A DNA stretch of 28,848 nt. Source: an uncultured Collinsella sp. (GTDB taxonomy: Bacteria > Actinomycetota > Coriobacteriia > Coriobacteriales > Coriobacteriaceae). Positions 7,238 through 15,042 of the stretch are shown here, piece by piece. The stretch is from the NCBI GenBank assembly GCA_900544995.1, contig UQXC01000026.1, positions 1 through 28,848 on the forward strand, written 5' to 3'. Numbering within the stretch: position 1 is the stretch's first letter; every line of letters begins with the position of its first letter. A model generated the notes under the pieces. That model worked only from the letters and a program-made list of their open reading frames with translations, was not told the DNA's origin and did no database searches. Position numbers and translations under genes: made by a program.

Positions 7238-7456
7238 CTATTCGATGCCTTCGAGAAGTTCTGACACCGTCATGCCGAGTGCGGGCGCGATCTTAAATAA
7301 AACCTTGAGCGTGAAATTTGCCGTCCCACCTTCGATTCGGTCGAGGTAGGGTCGGCTGATTCCTGTTGCCACACAAAAATCAACCTTGGAGATACCAAGG
7401 CCCCTGCGTGTCTCTTCGACCCGCCTGCCAAGAATCTGTTTCGCACGTTCGTCCAT
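7238..7456 (-). CDS. Small XRE-family helix-turn-helix regulator
   Basis: A 72-residue protein that is almost entirely a Cro/C1-type HTH domain: GLGISKVDFCVATGISRPYL is the helix-turn-helix with its conserved turn, and the end VSELLEGIE is the usual fifth helix. Such proteins bind palindromic operators as dimers. The gene faces the 129-residue unknown gene across a 77-nt gap that holds a perfect 24-bp palindrome, so it very likely represses itself and its neighbour. It has no effector domain. Confidence 0.85.
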   Translation of the reverse strand: MDERAKQILGRRVEETRRGLGISKVDFCVATGISRPYLDRIEGGTANFTLKVLFKIAPALGMTVSELLEGIE

Positions 7457-7466
7457 GCAGCCGAGT

Positions 7467-7496
7467 TTGAAATGGAGCCGAACATAAACGTAAACT
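7467..7496 (+). promoter_or_regulatory. Probable promoter of the 129-aa gene, overlapping the palindrome
   Basis: TTGAAA (7467-7472) and TAAACT (7491-7496) are 18 nt apart. The -10 box lies inside the left half of the palindrome, so a bound regulator would block RNA polymerase. Confidence 0.4.
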
Positions 7497-7509
7497 ATAG
7501 TTTACGTTT
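7486..7509. promoter_or_regulatory. Perfect 24-bp palindromic operator
   Basis: The left arm AAACGTAAACTA is followed directly by its exact reverse complement TAGTTTACGTTT. It lies midway between two divergent genes, one of which encodes an HTH dimer-type regulator. Exact symmetry over 24 bp without a loop points to a protein-bound dyad, not a terminator. Confidence 0.75.
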
Positions 7510-7532
7510 TGCCGAATACACAGGAGTTTTCT

Positions 7533-7922
7533 ATGTCGGGTTCTTCGGTCCGCATGTACCGAGCCACGCCTCGCACAAACAGCGCACCGCCCAAGCTCGT
7601 CGTCGTTGAAGCAGAATGCCTTTCGCCCGATGAGCGCACAGCATTTGCATTGCTATCAAGTCGCGTCGCCGCCGTTCTGGTCCCTTGCCCGGCGCAAGGT
7701 GAACTTGCCATCCGATGCCAAGCGCACAGCTGCTCACTCAATCAGGCTGCCGTAATCGCAACCAGCCAGCGCGGTCTGCCTCTTCTCCTGGAAGCCGGTA
7801 TCGCACTCGCCCTTCGCGGCGCCGGATACGAAAACGAGACCGCCGCTGACATGGTCTTTAAACCACGATCGAGCGGCGGCCTCGCAGCAGCCATTGAATA
7901 TGCGTGCAGGCTCGTTGCCTAA
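7533..7922 (+). CDS. Unknown 129-aa protein divergent from an XRE regulator
   Basis: The start ATG 7533 has CAGGAG 6 nt upstream; an in-frame TTG at 7509 lies in the operator and is unlikely. The protein has alternating hydrophobic strands and helices (KLVVVEAE, AAVLVPCP, AAVIATSQRG, LLLEAGIALALRGAGY), the pattern of a small alpha/beta fold. No TM segment is convincing. I do not recognise the family. Its sharing of an operator with the XRE gene suggests it is the controlled target. It ends 9 nt before the convergent DUF1648 gene. Confidence 0.6.
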   Translation: MSGSSVRMYRATPRTNSAPPKLVVVEAECLSPDERTAFALLSSRVAAVLVPCPAQGELAIRCQAHSCSLNQAAVIATSQRGLPLLLEAGIALALRGAGYENETAADMVFKPRSSGGLAAAIEYACRLVA

Positions 7923-7931
7923 AAGGACAAG

Positions 7932-8315
7932 CTAGAAACCAAAGCCAAAGCCCGTTCCGGTAATCGCCGAGTACATAAAGTAGACGTTGATTACGTTGAG
8001 GAACACGCCCGTGATGCAGCCGTTGCGCAAGTAGCGCTCGCACACGATGCGCGCCATGGCGTCGGAGTCATCATTGTTTTTAGCCTGGCGTCCCGCCGTA
8101 AAGTACGTCGCCACGCTCAGCAGCAGGTTGAGCACTGGCAGCGCCAGCAACTCGTAGCTCTTGCCCCAGCGCGTCACCTCGCCGGCTGCGTTAAACTTCG
8201 TTGCCACCTCGGGACCAATGTTGGGGATAACACACGCTGCGACCACCAGCGGAATCACCGCAAGTACGAGCAGCGCAATACCCATGTAGCCAGCTTTTTT
8301 GCCATATTTAAACAT
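7932..8315 (-). CDS. DUF1648 membrane protein
   Basis: A 127-residue protein with three hydrophobic segments (about 11-31, 57-74, 101-118). After the first comes IGPEVATKFNAAGEVTRWG, the DUF1648 signature (a P/E-x-H-F-x3-G-x2-D/T-x-W/WG type loop) also found in SdpI-type immunity proteins. The ATG at 8315 has AGGA 8 nt upstream. It follows the ychF stop by 11 nt on the same strand, so it is probably read from the ychF transcript. Role unknown; it lacks the second domain of full SdpI. Confidence 0.75.
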   Translation of the reverse strand: MFKYGKKAGYMGIALLVLAVIPLVVAACVIPNIGPEVATKFNAAGEVTRWGKSYELLALPVLNLLLSVATYFTAGRQAKNNDDSDAMARIVCERYLRNGCITGVFLNVINVYFMYSAITGTGFGFGF

Positions 8316-8326
8316 ATGCGTCGTCC

Positions 8327-9403
8327 TTACACGTTAAAGCGGAAGTGCACGACGTCGCCATCGGCCATGACATAGTCCTTGCCCTCAATACGCAGCTTGC
8401 CGGCGGCCTTGGCGCCCTGCTCGCCGCCGAGCTCGATGTAGTCGTCGTAGCCAATGACCTCGGCCTTAATAAAGCCGCGCTCAAAGTCGGTGTGGATGAC
8501 ACCGGCGGCCTGCGGGGCGGTCGCGCCCTGACGCACCGTCCAGGCCTTGACCTCCATCTCGCCAGCCGTAAAGAACGACTGCAGGCCGAGCAGCTTGTAG
8601 GCAGCCTGAGCGAGCACGTCCAGGCCGGGCTGCTCCAGGCCCAGGCTCTCCAGGTAGTCGGCGGCGTCCTCGGGATCGAGCTCGGAAAGCTCGGCCTCGA
8701 TCTTGGCGCAGATGGGCAGCGGCTTGACGCCGTCGATGGGCGCCAGATCGTCGTTAAGCATATCCTCGTCCACGTTGGCCACATACAGGATGGGCTTCAT
8801 GGTGAGCAGGAACAGGCCCTTGGCGGCAGTACGCTCCTCGTCGGTCATCTCCATGGATGCGGCGCGCTTGCCCTCGTTGAGCCAGGCGAGTAGACGCTTG
8901 GCGACCTCGAACTTGGGCATGAGCTCCTTGTCGCGCTTGGCCTCCTTCTCGAGTTTGGGCAGCTGCTTCTCGAGCGTGCCCATGTCGGCCAGGATAAGCT
9001 CGGTCATGATGGTGTCGGCATCGCCGGAGGGATCGACGAACTCGCCCGTGCGGCCCACCTCACGCATGACGTTGGGGTCCTTAAAGTAGCGCACGACCTC
9101 GCAGATGGCGTCGGTCTCGCGAATGTTGGCCAGGAACTGGTTGCCCAGGCCCTCGCCCTCGTTAGCGCCCTTCACCAGACCTGCGATGTCGACGAACTCG
9201 ACCGTCGCCGGCACAATGCGACCCGGGTTAACGATGTCAGCGAGCTTTTGCAAGCGGCCATCGGGCACATCGACGATACCCACGTTGGGGTCGATCGTGG
9301 CGAACGGGTAGTTGGCGGCAAGGCCGGTCTTTTTGGTAAGCGCGGTGAACAGCGTCGACTTGCCCACGTTGGGCAGGCCCACGATACCGATGGAAAGGGA
9401 CAC
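8327..9403 (-). CDS. ychF: Redox-regulated ATPase YchF (Obg family)
   Basis: A 358-residue ribosome-associated P-loop ATPase. The Walker A is GLPNVGKS (9-16), G3 is DIAGLVKGA, and the G4 position reads NVDE rather than NKxD, the change that makes YchF prefer ATP over GTP. The C-terminal TGS domain ends with ADGDVVHFRFNV. The start is GTG 9403 with AAGGAG 5 nt upstream; the upstream extension to 9439 is not typical of the family. It is the upstream gene of a pair with the DUF1648 gene. Confidence 0.95.
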   Translation of the reverse strand: MSLSIGIVGLPNVGKSTLFTALTKKTGLAANYPFATIDPNVGIVDVPDGRLQKLADIVNPGRIVPATVEFVDIAGLVKGANEGEGLGNQFLANIRETDAICEVVRYFKDPNVMREVGRTGEFVDPSGDADTIMTELILADMGTLEKQLPKLEKEAKRDKELMPKFEVAKRLLAWLNEGKRAASMEMTDEERTAAKGLFLLTMKPILYVANVDEDMLNDDLAPIDGVKPLPICAKIEAELSELDPEDAADYLESLGLEQPGLDVLAQAAYKLLGLQSFFTAGEMEVKAWTVRQGATAPQAAGVIHTDFERGFIKAEVIGYDDYIELGGEQGAKAAGKLRIEGKDYVMADGDVVHFRFNV

Positions 9404-9446
9404 GACAGCTCCTTTTGGTACAGGTACTTCAAACTGCATAAGTATA

Positions 9447-9490
9447 GCGCCGCCGCAGCATCCGGGCGAATCCGGACACCGCGGCGGCGC
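9447..9490. other. Long GC hairpin between the Fe-S protein gene and ychF
   Basis: Outer arms GCGCCGCCGC/GCGGCGGCGC (10 bp, perfect) enclose a second pair TCCGG/CCGGA. On the minus strand the hairpin follows the Fe-S gene by 27 nt, but is followed by TATACTT rather than a T run. It may be a terminator lacking a T tract, with TATACT (9446-9441) serving as -10 box for ychF. Confidence 0.5.
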
Positions 9491-9517
9491 AAATGAAGCA
9501 GAGATAGAGCTCGCTGA

Positions 9518-10771
9518 CTAGTCCGCGAGCTTCTCCACCTGATCGAGCATCTTGTCGAGCTTGGCCTTTGCCTCGGCCTTGACCTTCTCGGCCTCCTCGT
9601 GGGCCTTGGCCTTCTGAGCGGCCTTTTCCTCGGCCTCGGGATCGACGACGACCAGGTTGGATGCATCATGCTCAACCAACTTAAGCGCATGCTCGGGACA
9701 CACCTTGACGCAGGCCCCGCAACCTAGGCAATACGTGGACTCCAGTGCAAAGCGACCGCTTCCCACCAAATCGCAGGCAAACGTGGGGCACACGTTGACA
9801 CACTCGCCACACGACGTGCACTTGTCAAAATCGCATTCCGGCGTGCTCACCTGCATGTTCTGGGCAAGCTCGGGATGGTTTTGCAATGTCGAGAGCACCA
9901 GCTGCCGCCCGTGCGTGAGCGAACGGCGACGCTTGGTCGTCGTGGTGCCGCACATGGTGTTGAGCGTGCGCTCGAGCTGCGTGATCTGGTGACGGTGAGC
10001 CTTCAACTTCTGCGTCACCGAGGCCAGTGCCGCCGTCGCCGGATTGAGCTTGGTCACCGTCAGGCCCGTGGTACGGGCAATCTTTTCCATGTACTCCTTG
10101 CGCTCGTACTCGCGAAGCTTATGGCACTTGAGGCTCTTGGGGTCGACCTCCAGGCCCATGCCCGTACCAGCCCACTCCTCGGCAGTAGCGATGGCCTCGC
10201 CCAGAATATCCTCGCCACCGGTGTTGCGGCACTTATCGCACACGCCCAGTGGCAGGTAGACGCTCACGTTGGGATAGTCGGCCAGCACCGAGAACCAGGT
10301 CTCGGCAGTAATATCGCCCACGCAGGCGACGACGACCTCGTTTTCGCGCGGCATGCGCTTAAGGGCGCGCGTGCAGGTAACGTAGGCGGTCTCGTGGCTC
10401 GTAGCAGCAGAGACGATATCGTCATACAGGTTTTTGGGCGCCAGGCGCGGCGAGATGATCGCCTCGGTCGGACAGGCAGCGGCGCACAGGCCGCACTTGC
10501 GACAGGAGTCGAGGATCTCGATGGCGTCTTCCTCGACCTCGATAGCGTTGACCGGGCACACGTCCATGCACGCGGTGCAGGCGCTCTTCTCGTTTTTGCA
10601 GGTCAAGCACGGAATGGTGTTGCCGCGCGGACGCTCCTTGTAGTCGGCAGGATTCCACTGCGGTGCCGACGGATCGAGTGCATCGGTCACACCGCCAAGC
10701 GGGTTTTTAAGAAAGTCGAAACCCTTGCTGATCTCGATAATGTCATCAAACAGATCGTGTTCCTGCGCCAT
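9518..10771 (-). CDS. Multi-cluster 4Fe-4S ferredoxin-type protein
   Basis: A 417-residue protein with two pairs of ferredoxin motifs at its ends. The N-terminal pair uses Cys55/58/65/68/72 and Cys90/93/96/100; the C-terminal pair uses Cys313/318/321/324/328 and Cys348/351/354/358. A central part has Cys133, Cys150 and CDKC (178-181), resembling the electron-transfer domain of MvhD/HdrA-type subunits. The C-terminus is a charged Lys/Glu/Ala helix (375-417), probably a coiled coil. No TM or twin-Arg signal, so cytoplasmic electron transfer is expected. Start ATG 10771 with GGGAGGGG about 7 nt upstream. It is not obviously in an operon with an enzyme, so the partner is unknown. Confidence 0.8.
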   Translation of the reverse strand: MAQEHDLFDDIIEISKGFDFLKNPLGGVTDALDPSAPQWNPADYKERPRGNTIPCLTCKNEKSACTACMDVCPVNAIEVEEDAIEILDSCRKCGLCAAACPTEAIISPRLAPKNLYDDIVSAATSHETAYVTCTRALKRMPRENEVVVACVGDITAETWFSVLADYPNVSVYLPLGVCDKCRNTGGEDILGEAIATAEEWAGTGMGLEVDPKSLKCHKLREYERKEYMEKIARTTGLTVTKLNPATAALASVTQKLKAHRHQITQLERTLNTMCGTTTTKRRRSLTHGRQLVLSTLQNHPELAQNMQVSTPECDFDKCTSCGECVNVCPTFACDLVGSGRFALESTYCLGCGACVKVCPEHALKLVEHDASNLVVVDPEAEEKAAQKAKAHEEAEKVKAEAKAKLDKMLDQVEKLAD

Positions 10772-10922
10772 GCGCGGCCCCTCCCTGAGCAGTGCAAACA
10801 AGCAAGAGATAATGATACGCTATCGGCCCACGCCTCGGGCAAATTACACGCGGCGCATCTTTGCGGCAAATAGCCCATGGCCCATCGCCGCCTCGATTGC
10901 ACAAGGTCAATCAAGCGCCAAA

Positions 10923-11990
10923 CTATGCCTCGCACATGAACTGCACGAGCTTTTGTTTGGTCACCTTTGCCTGCTCGTTGGCCATATTACGTTCATTTCT
11001 AAAGACCGCATTTGCAACACTCTGCAGATCAGCATCGGAAATCTCGCCAAGGCCCAGCTCCTCGAGCGTCGTCGGCAGACCAACGCGCTGGCAAAACTCG
11101 AGCACCTGATCAAGCTCGGGTGCACGCTCCAGGCGCAGCTGCACCACCAGGCCAAATGCCACGGCCTCGCCATGCATTGCCTTGCACTCGGGCAGAATCG
11201 TCAGACCGTTGGCGATGGCATGCGCCAACGCCAAGCCACCGCTCTCAAAGCCGACGCCCGAGAGCAGAATATTGCACTCGATCAGGCGCTCAACTGCCGG
11301 CGATGTACGGCCCTTTTTGAGATCGCGCTTGGCAGCGACGCCGCACTCCATGAGCGTGTCGTAGCAGGTGCGAGCCGCAACCAAGGCCAAGTGTCCCGGC
11401 GCGCCACCGTGCTCGTTGGCGCCGTGCGCCGCGGCGCACGAACGCGCCTCAAAATACGTTGCCAGCGCATCGCCCATACCAGCGACCGTCATACGCAGTG
11501 GGGCCGCCGCGACCACGTTGGTATCGACCACGACCAGGTCTGGATTCTTCTCGAGCATCAGGTAGTGGTCGAACGACCCATCCTCGTGATACAGCACCGA
11601 AATCGCGCTGCACGGACCGTCCATCGAAGCCGCCGTGGGGCATACGCACAACGGCACCTCGGCATAAAACGCAACGGCCTTGGCGATATCGAGCATCTTG
11701 CCACCGCCAATACCCACCACCATGTCGCAATACTCGACCTGGGCTTCCTTAGCCATTTTTACAACGGCCTCTTCCGTACACGGACCGTCATAAATCTTAA
11801 AGAACGGCTCGCTGAGATCTTCGCCCAGAAATCCATCGACGATCTGCTTGCGCAGTCGATCCTCGGTGCCTTGGTCAAACAGGACATAGGCGGAGCACCC
11901 CAGCCATAACAGATATCTGCCCTGACGCGAAAGTTCGCCCGGCCCCTGAACATACCAGCCGGGACCGCCATAAACCATGGGAAGCACCAT
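10923..11990 (-). CDS. Glycerol dehydrogenase family protein (paralogue 1)
   Basis: A 355-residue NAD-dependent, metal-binding dehydrogenase of the GldA branch of the iron alcohol dehydrogenase superfamily. The NAD loop is GIGGGKMLD (93-101). The metal ligands are Asp174 (GMGDALATYF), His257 and His273, at the places of Asp173, His256 and His274 in characterised GldA. The N-terminus starts MVLPMVYGGPGWYVQGP; ATG 11990 has GGA 7 nt upstream, while a second ATG at 11978 has none. It lies behind a paralogue, but a terminator and a 60-nt hairpin separate them. The substrate may be glycerol or another small polyol; the fold match is certain, the substrate not. Confidence 0.85.
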   Translation of the reverse strand: MVLPMVYGGPGWYVQGPGELSRQGRYLLWLGCSAYVLFDQGTEDRLRKQIVDGFLGEDLSEPFFKIYDGPCTEEAVVKMAKEAQVEYCDMVVGIGGGKMLDIAKAVAFYAEVPLCVCPTAASMDGPCSAISVLYHEDGSFDHYLMLEKNPDLVVVDTNVVAAAPLRMTVAGMGDALATYFEARSCAAAHGANEHGGAPGHLALVAARTCYDTLMECGVAAKRDLKKGRTSPAVERLIECNILLSGVGFESGGLALAHAIANGLTILPECKAMHGEAVAFGLVVQLRLERAPELDQVLEFCQRVGLPTTLEELGLGEISDADLQSVANAVFRNERNMANEQAKVTKQKLVQFMCEA

Positions 11991-12021
11991 ACGAGAATCC
12001 GCCCTTCATCAAACAACGGTT

Positions 12022-12081
12022 GGCGCAAAGTAACCTGTCCCCTGCACCAACTTGTGCATTGGAGACAGGCCACTTTGCACC
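12022..12081. repeat. 60-nt imperfect inverted repeat with GGGACAGG core
   Basis: GGCGCAAAGT-AA-CCTGTCCCC...on the left pairs with GGAGACAGG-CC-ACTTTGCACC on the right around a TGCAC/GTGCA inner stem. It lies in the leader of the downstream GldA-like gene. The GGGGACAGG word with ACTTT flank recurs in the hairpin after the MurT-GatD gene (19393-19430), so this may be a dispersed palindromic element. Confidence 0.6.
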
Positions 12082-12086
12082 ATAGC

Positions 12087-12119
12087 AAAAGGGGCAAAGC
12101 CATCTGCCGGCTTTGCCCC
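12087..12119 (-). terminator. Terminator of the second GldA gene
   Basis: A perfect 11-bp stem GGGGCAAAGCC/GGCTTTGCCCC with a 7-nt loop is followed on the minus strand by TTTT. It starts 15 nt after the gdhA-like stop codon at 12134. Confidence 0.8.
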
Positions 12120-12133
12120 TTCCTTAGCTTGAT

Positions 12134-13234
12134 TTACTCATCCATGAGGTAATAATGACCCAGTGCGTCGGCACCCAGGATGGCGTTGGCGACCATCTCG
12201 GGCGTCACCTCAAACGGCATGTTGCACATGGTGTCATCGGGCGCGCAGGCGGCCTCGGCAACAATCATGGCCTGCTCGCGCGTAAGCTCGGCAACGCCAA
12301 GTTCCTTCATCGTGACCGGCAGGCCCAGCTCAATGCAGAAGCCCAAGACTTCCTCGAGCTTCTCGGTCGGGGCATCCTCGAGTACCAGCTGGACGATGGT
12401 GCCGAAGGCGACCTTCTCGCCGTGATACATGCCGTGGCACTCGGGCAGCATCGTCAGGCCATTGTGGATGGCATGAGCAGCAGCAAGGCCCGAGCTCTCA
12501 AAGCCAATACCGGAGAGCAGCGTATTGGCCTCGATGATATGCTCGACGGCAGGCGTAAGCGCACCCTTCTCCAGCGCAACCTTGGCCTTGACGCCATCGG
12601 CCATAAGCGTCTCGTAGCAGAGCTTGGCGAGCGCCAGACCGGCCATTCCGCCCTTACCGCCGGCGCAAGTGCCGCCGTCGGCATCGTGCGTCGCCTGGGC
12701 CTCAAAGTAGGTTGCGAGCGCATCGCCCATACCGGAAACCGTCAGGCGCACCGGGCTCGCTGCGATAACCGTCGTATCCATCAGGACAATGTTGGGGTTA
12801 GCCTTCAGGAAGAGGTATTTATCGAACTGGCCGTCGTCGGTGTAGAGCACCGAAAGTGCCGAGCACGGCGCATCGGTCGAGGCGATGGTGGGGCAAATGA
12901 TAACCGGAGACCCCAAGTAGTAGGCGACAGCCTTCGCGGTATCGAGGATCTTGCCGCCACCGACGCCGACGATGATGTCGCAGCCGTTGTCGCGAGCGAG
13001 CGCAACCAGGCGATCGACCTCGCCCTTGGAGCACTCGCCGTTAAAATCCTCAAACAGCAGCTCGGCCTTAGCCTCGGCAAAACCGCCCTCGATCTTGGCA
13101 CCGACGCGCTTCTTGCCCGAAGGCGTCACGATGACGAGGGCCTTAGCGCCGAGCGGCTCGACATAGGAACCGAGCTTGGCCAGCTCGTCCGGGCCCTGGA
13201 TGTACTTGCTGGGGCTATTGAAGATTGCAGCCAT
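12134..13234 (-). CDS. gldA: Glycerol dehydrogenase
   Basis: A 366-residue GldA, the usual length of the family. It oxidises glycerol to dihydroxyacetone with NAD. NAD loop GVGGGKILDTAK (90-101); metal ligands Asp171 (GMGDALATYF), His254 (AAHAIHNGL) and His271 (MYHGEKVAFG). The start is ATG 13234 with GGGA 5 nt upstream. Close in sequence to the next gene on the same strand but kept apart from it by a terminator, and preceded by another terminator, so it is probably transcribed alone. The first copy of the pair is the more typical GldA. Confidence 0.92.
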   Translation of the reverse strand: MAAIFNSPSKYIQGPDELAKLGSYVEPLGAKALVIVTPSGKKRVGAKIEGGFAEAKAELLFEDFNGECSKGEVDRLVALARDNGCDIIVGVGGGKILDTAKAVAYYLGSPVIICPTIASTDAPCSALSVLYTDDGQFDKYLFLKANPNIVLMDTTVIAASPVRLTVSGMGDALATYFEAQATHDADGGTCAGGKGGMAGLALAKLCYETLMADGVKAKVALEKGALTPAVEHIIEANTLLSGIGFESSGLAAAHAIHNGLTMLPECHGMYHGEKVAFGTIVQLVLEDAPTEKLEEVLGFCIELGLPVTMKELGVAELTREQAMIVAEAACAPDDTMCNMPFEVTPEMVANAILGADALGHYYLMDE

Positions 13235-13254
13235 TTTTATCCCATTCTCTAACA

Positions 13255-13296
13255 ATTAAAAAGAAAGGGGCTCCGTACGGATACGTGCGGAGCCCC
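13255..13296 (-). terminator. Terminator of the iron alcohol dehydrogenase gene
   Basis: Stem GGGGCTCCG/CGGAGCCCC around a 12-nt loop that can pair further (CACGTA/TACGG part), followed on the minus strand by TTTCTTTTTAATT. It lies 22 nt after the stop codon. Confidence 0.85.
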
Positions 13297-13318
13297 TCAT
13301 TACGATAACAAGAGTCGA

Positions 13319-14542
13319 TTAGAAATCGATGTCGGTGTCGTAGTAGCAGGCCTTGAGGATCTTCTCGAAGTCGGCAGCCTTGGTCTCACGCGGGTTCTCG
13401 GGCGTGCAGGCGTCCTGCTCGGCGTTCGCGGCGATCTCGGGGAGCTTCGCGAGGAACTCCTCCTCGGAAACCATCTGCGGGTTCTCGGCGTCGACCTTCA
13501 CGCCACCATTCGCGTAATCCTTGATGGACTGCGGAATGTTGAGCTGGTCGTTGAGGTCGCGAATCTTCTGGACGAGCGCGGCGATGAGCTCCTCGTTGGT
13601 CTCGCCGGGAAGGTGCAGGATCTCCTTGGCCACGTAAGCGTAACGCTCGGCAGCACGGGGATCCTTGGAGTTCCACTGGATGACCTTGCCCAGGTACATA
13701 GCGTTTGCGGCACCATGGATGATGTGACCGTTCTCGAAGGCAGCACCGGTCTTGTGAGCCATGGAGTGAACGATGCCGAGCAGGCCCGAGGAGAAGGCGA
13801 TACCGGCGATGCACTGAGCCTCGTGCATGTGCTGACGGGCCTCATGGTCGCCAGCATAGGACTTGGGCAGCCACTCGACGATCTCGCGGATGCCGTGCAG
13901 AGCGTTGGCGTCGGTGAACATGGAAGCGCAGGTGGAAACGTAGGCCTCCATGCAGTGGGTCAGAGCGTCCATGCCGGTGTGAGCGCACAGCTTGGCGGGC
14001 ATGGTGTAGGTGAGCTCGGGGTCGACGATGGCGACATCAGGGGTGATGTTGAAGTCGGCCAGCGGGTACTTGATGCCCTTGGCGTAGTCGGTAATGACGG
14101 AGAAGGCAGTGACCTCGGTAGCGGTACCGGAGGTAGAGGAGATGGCGCAGAAGTGAGCCTTCTGACGCAGCTCGGGGAAGCTGAACGGCTGGATGATGTT
14201 ATCGAAGGACTCCTCGGGATACTCGTAGAAGACCCACATGGCCTTAGCGGCATCGATGGGCGAGCCGCCGCCGATGGCGATAATCCAGTCGGGCTCGAAC
14301 TCGCGCATGGCCTCGGCGCCCTTCATGACCGTCTCGATGGACGGATCGGACTCGACGCCCTCGAACAGCTTGACCTCGAAGCCGCCTTCCTTAAGGTCGG
14401 CCTCAACGTCCTGCAGGAACCCGCCGCGGCGCATAGAGCTGCCGCCAGAAACGATGATGGCCTTCTTGCCCTTGAGGTTCTTCACCTCGTGGCGAGCGCC
14501 CTCACCAAAGTACAGATCGCGAGGATTGGTAAAACGTCCCAT
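13319..14542 (-). CDS. Iron-containing alcohol dehydrogenase (class III)
   Basis: A 407-residue NAD(P)-dependent dehydrogenase related to the C-terminal half of AdhE and to butanol dehydrogenases. NAD loop GGGSPIDAAK (91-100). Iron ligands are Asp192 and His196 (MDALTHCMEAY), His259 (GIVHSMAHKTG) and His273 (ENGHIIHG), all spaced as in FucO. It probably reduces aldehydes to alcohols to regenerate NAD+ in fermentation; the exact substrate cannot be told. The ATG at 14542 has a perfect AGGAGG 7 nt upstream. The ~500-nt leader region and its own terminator suggest a separate, strongly expressed unit. Confidence 0.92.
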   Translation of the reverse strand: MGRFTNPRDLYFGEGARHEVKNLKGKKAIIVSGGSSMRRGGFLQDVEADLKEGGFEVKLFEGVESDPSIETVMKGAEAMREFEPDWIIAIGGGSPIDAAKAMWVFYEYPEESFDNIIQPFSFPELRQKAHFCAISSTSGTATEVTAFSVITDYAKGIKYPLADFNITPDVAIVDPELTYTMPAKLCAHTGMDALTHCMEAYVSTCASMFTDANALHGIREIVEWLPKSYAGDHEARQHMHEAQCIAGIAFSSGLLGIVHSMAHKTGAAFENGHIIHGAANAMYLGKVIQWNSKDPRAAERYAYVAKEILHLPGETNEELIAALVQKIRDLNDQLNIPQSIKDYANGGVKVDAENPQMVSEEEFLAKLPEIAANAEQDACTPENPRETKAADFEKILKACYYDTDIDF

Positions 14543-14647
14543 ACTGTGCCTCCTAAACAAGCCCCTCTTAGACTTGCGTATATAACGGAGCACCCGATTG
14601 GCTCCGTTAGGACCGTTTTGCGCGTTGCCGGCGATGACAATGCGCGA

Positions 14648-14673
14648 TGTCTAAACGTCTCAACGCTCAGACA
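14648..14673. promoter_or_regulatory. Imperfect dyad upstream of the alcohol dehydrogenase
   Basis: TGTCTAAACG and CGCTCAGACA face each other (8 of 10 positions symmetric) about 105 nt before the start codon. A TAAAAT box reads just upstream on the minus strand. It does not match the Rex consensus. A second hairpin AACGGAGC/GCTCCGTT (about 14585-14609) lies in the leader. The rest of 14543-15042 shows no gene. Confidence 0.35.
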
Positions 14674-14903
14674 AACATTATTTTACCGTTCTGGTTGGTC
14701 AGTTATTCACCTAAAGCCGACAATGATGAAACGTTTTTTCTATCCCTGAAGACCCTTGTGGGGCATTCATACTCCCAAGCTGGGCAAACGTTTTATCAAG
14801 GTTGACCACATATCCCGGGCAGGACTGTGGCCCTCCAAAATGTGCCCCGTTCGCCGCCAAAAATCGACCGTTTGCGGCATCGTGATACCACTCAGTCGTC
14901 CAA

Positions 14904-14966
14904 GGTGCCGACATTTGTGCGACATCCGTCTTCGTGGTGCAAAGGTGCATGTCCAAGTGCGGCACC
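14904..14966. repeat. 63-nt imperfect inverted repeat upstream of the plus-strand operon
   Basis: GGTGCCG (14904-14910) pairs with CGGCACC (14960-14966), and GACAT (14921-14925) with ATGTC (14949-14953), leaving an internal loop and a 23-nt apical loop. It lies about 75 nt before the first gene of the operon, with TAAACT and TATAT words between. It could be an upstream regulatory fold or a small repeat element. Confidence 0.4.
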
Positions 14967-15042
14967 CCCGGTGTGCCACATGCGGGTAAACTAGAACCTT
15001 ATATAGAGACATTTGAACCCTAACCGCAGCAAAGGAGGCCCC

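Noticed and set aside
13255..13296. Hairpin before gldA considered as a riboswitch
   Set aside because: A simple GC stem and T run directly after the upstream stop codon; a terminator explains it fully.
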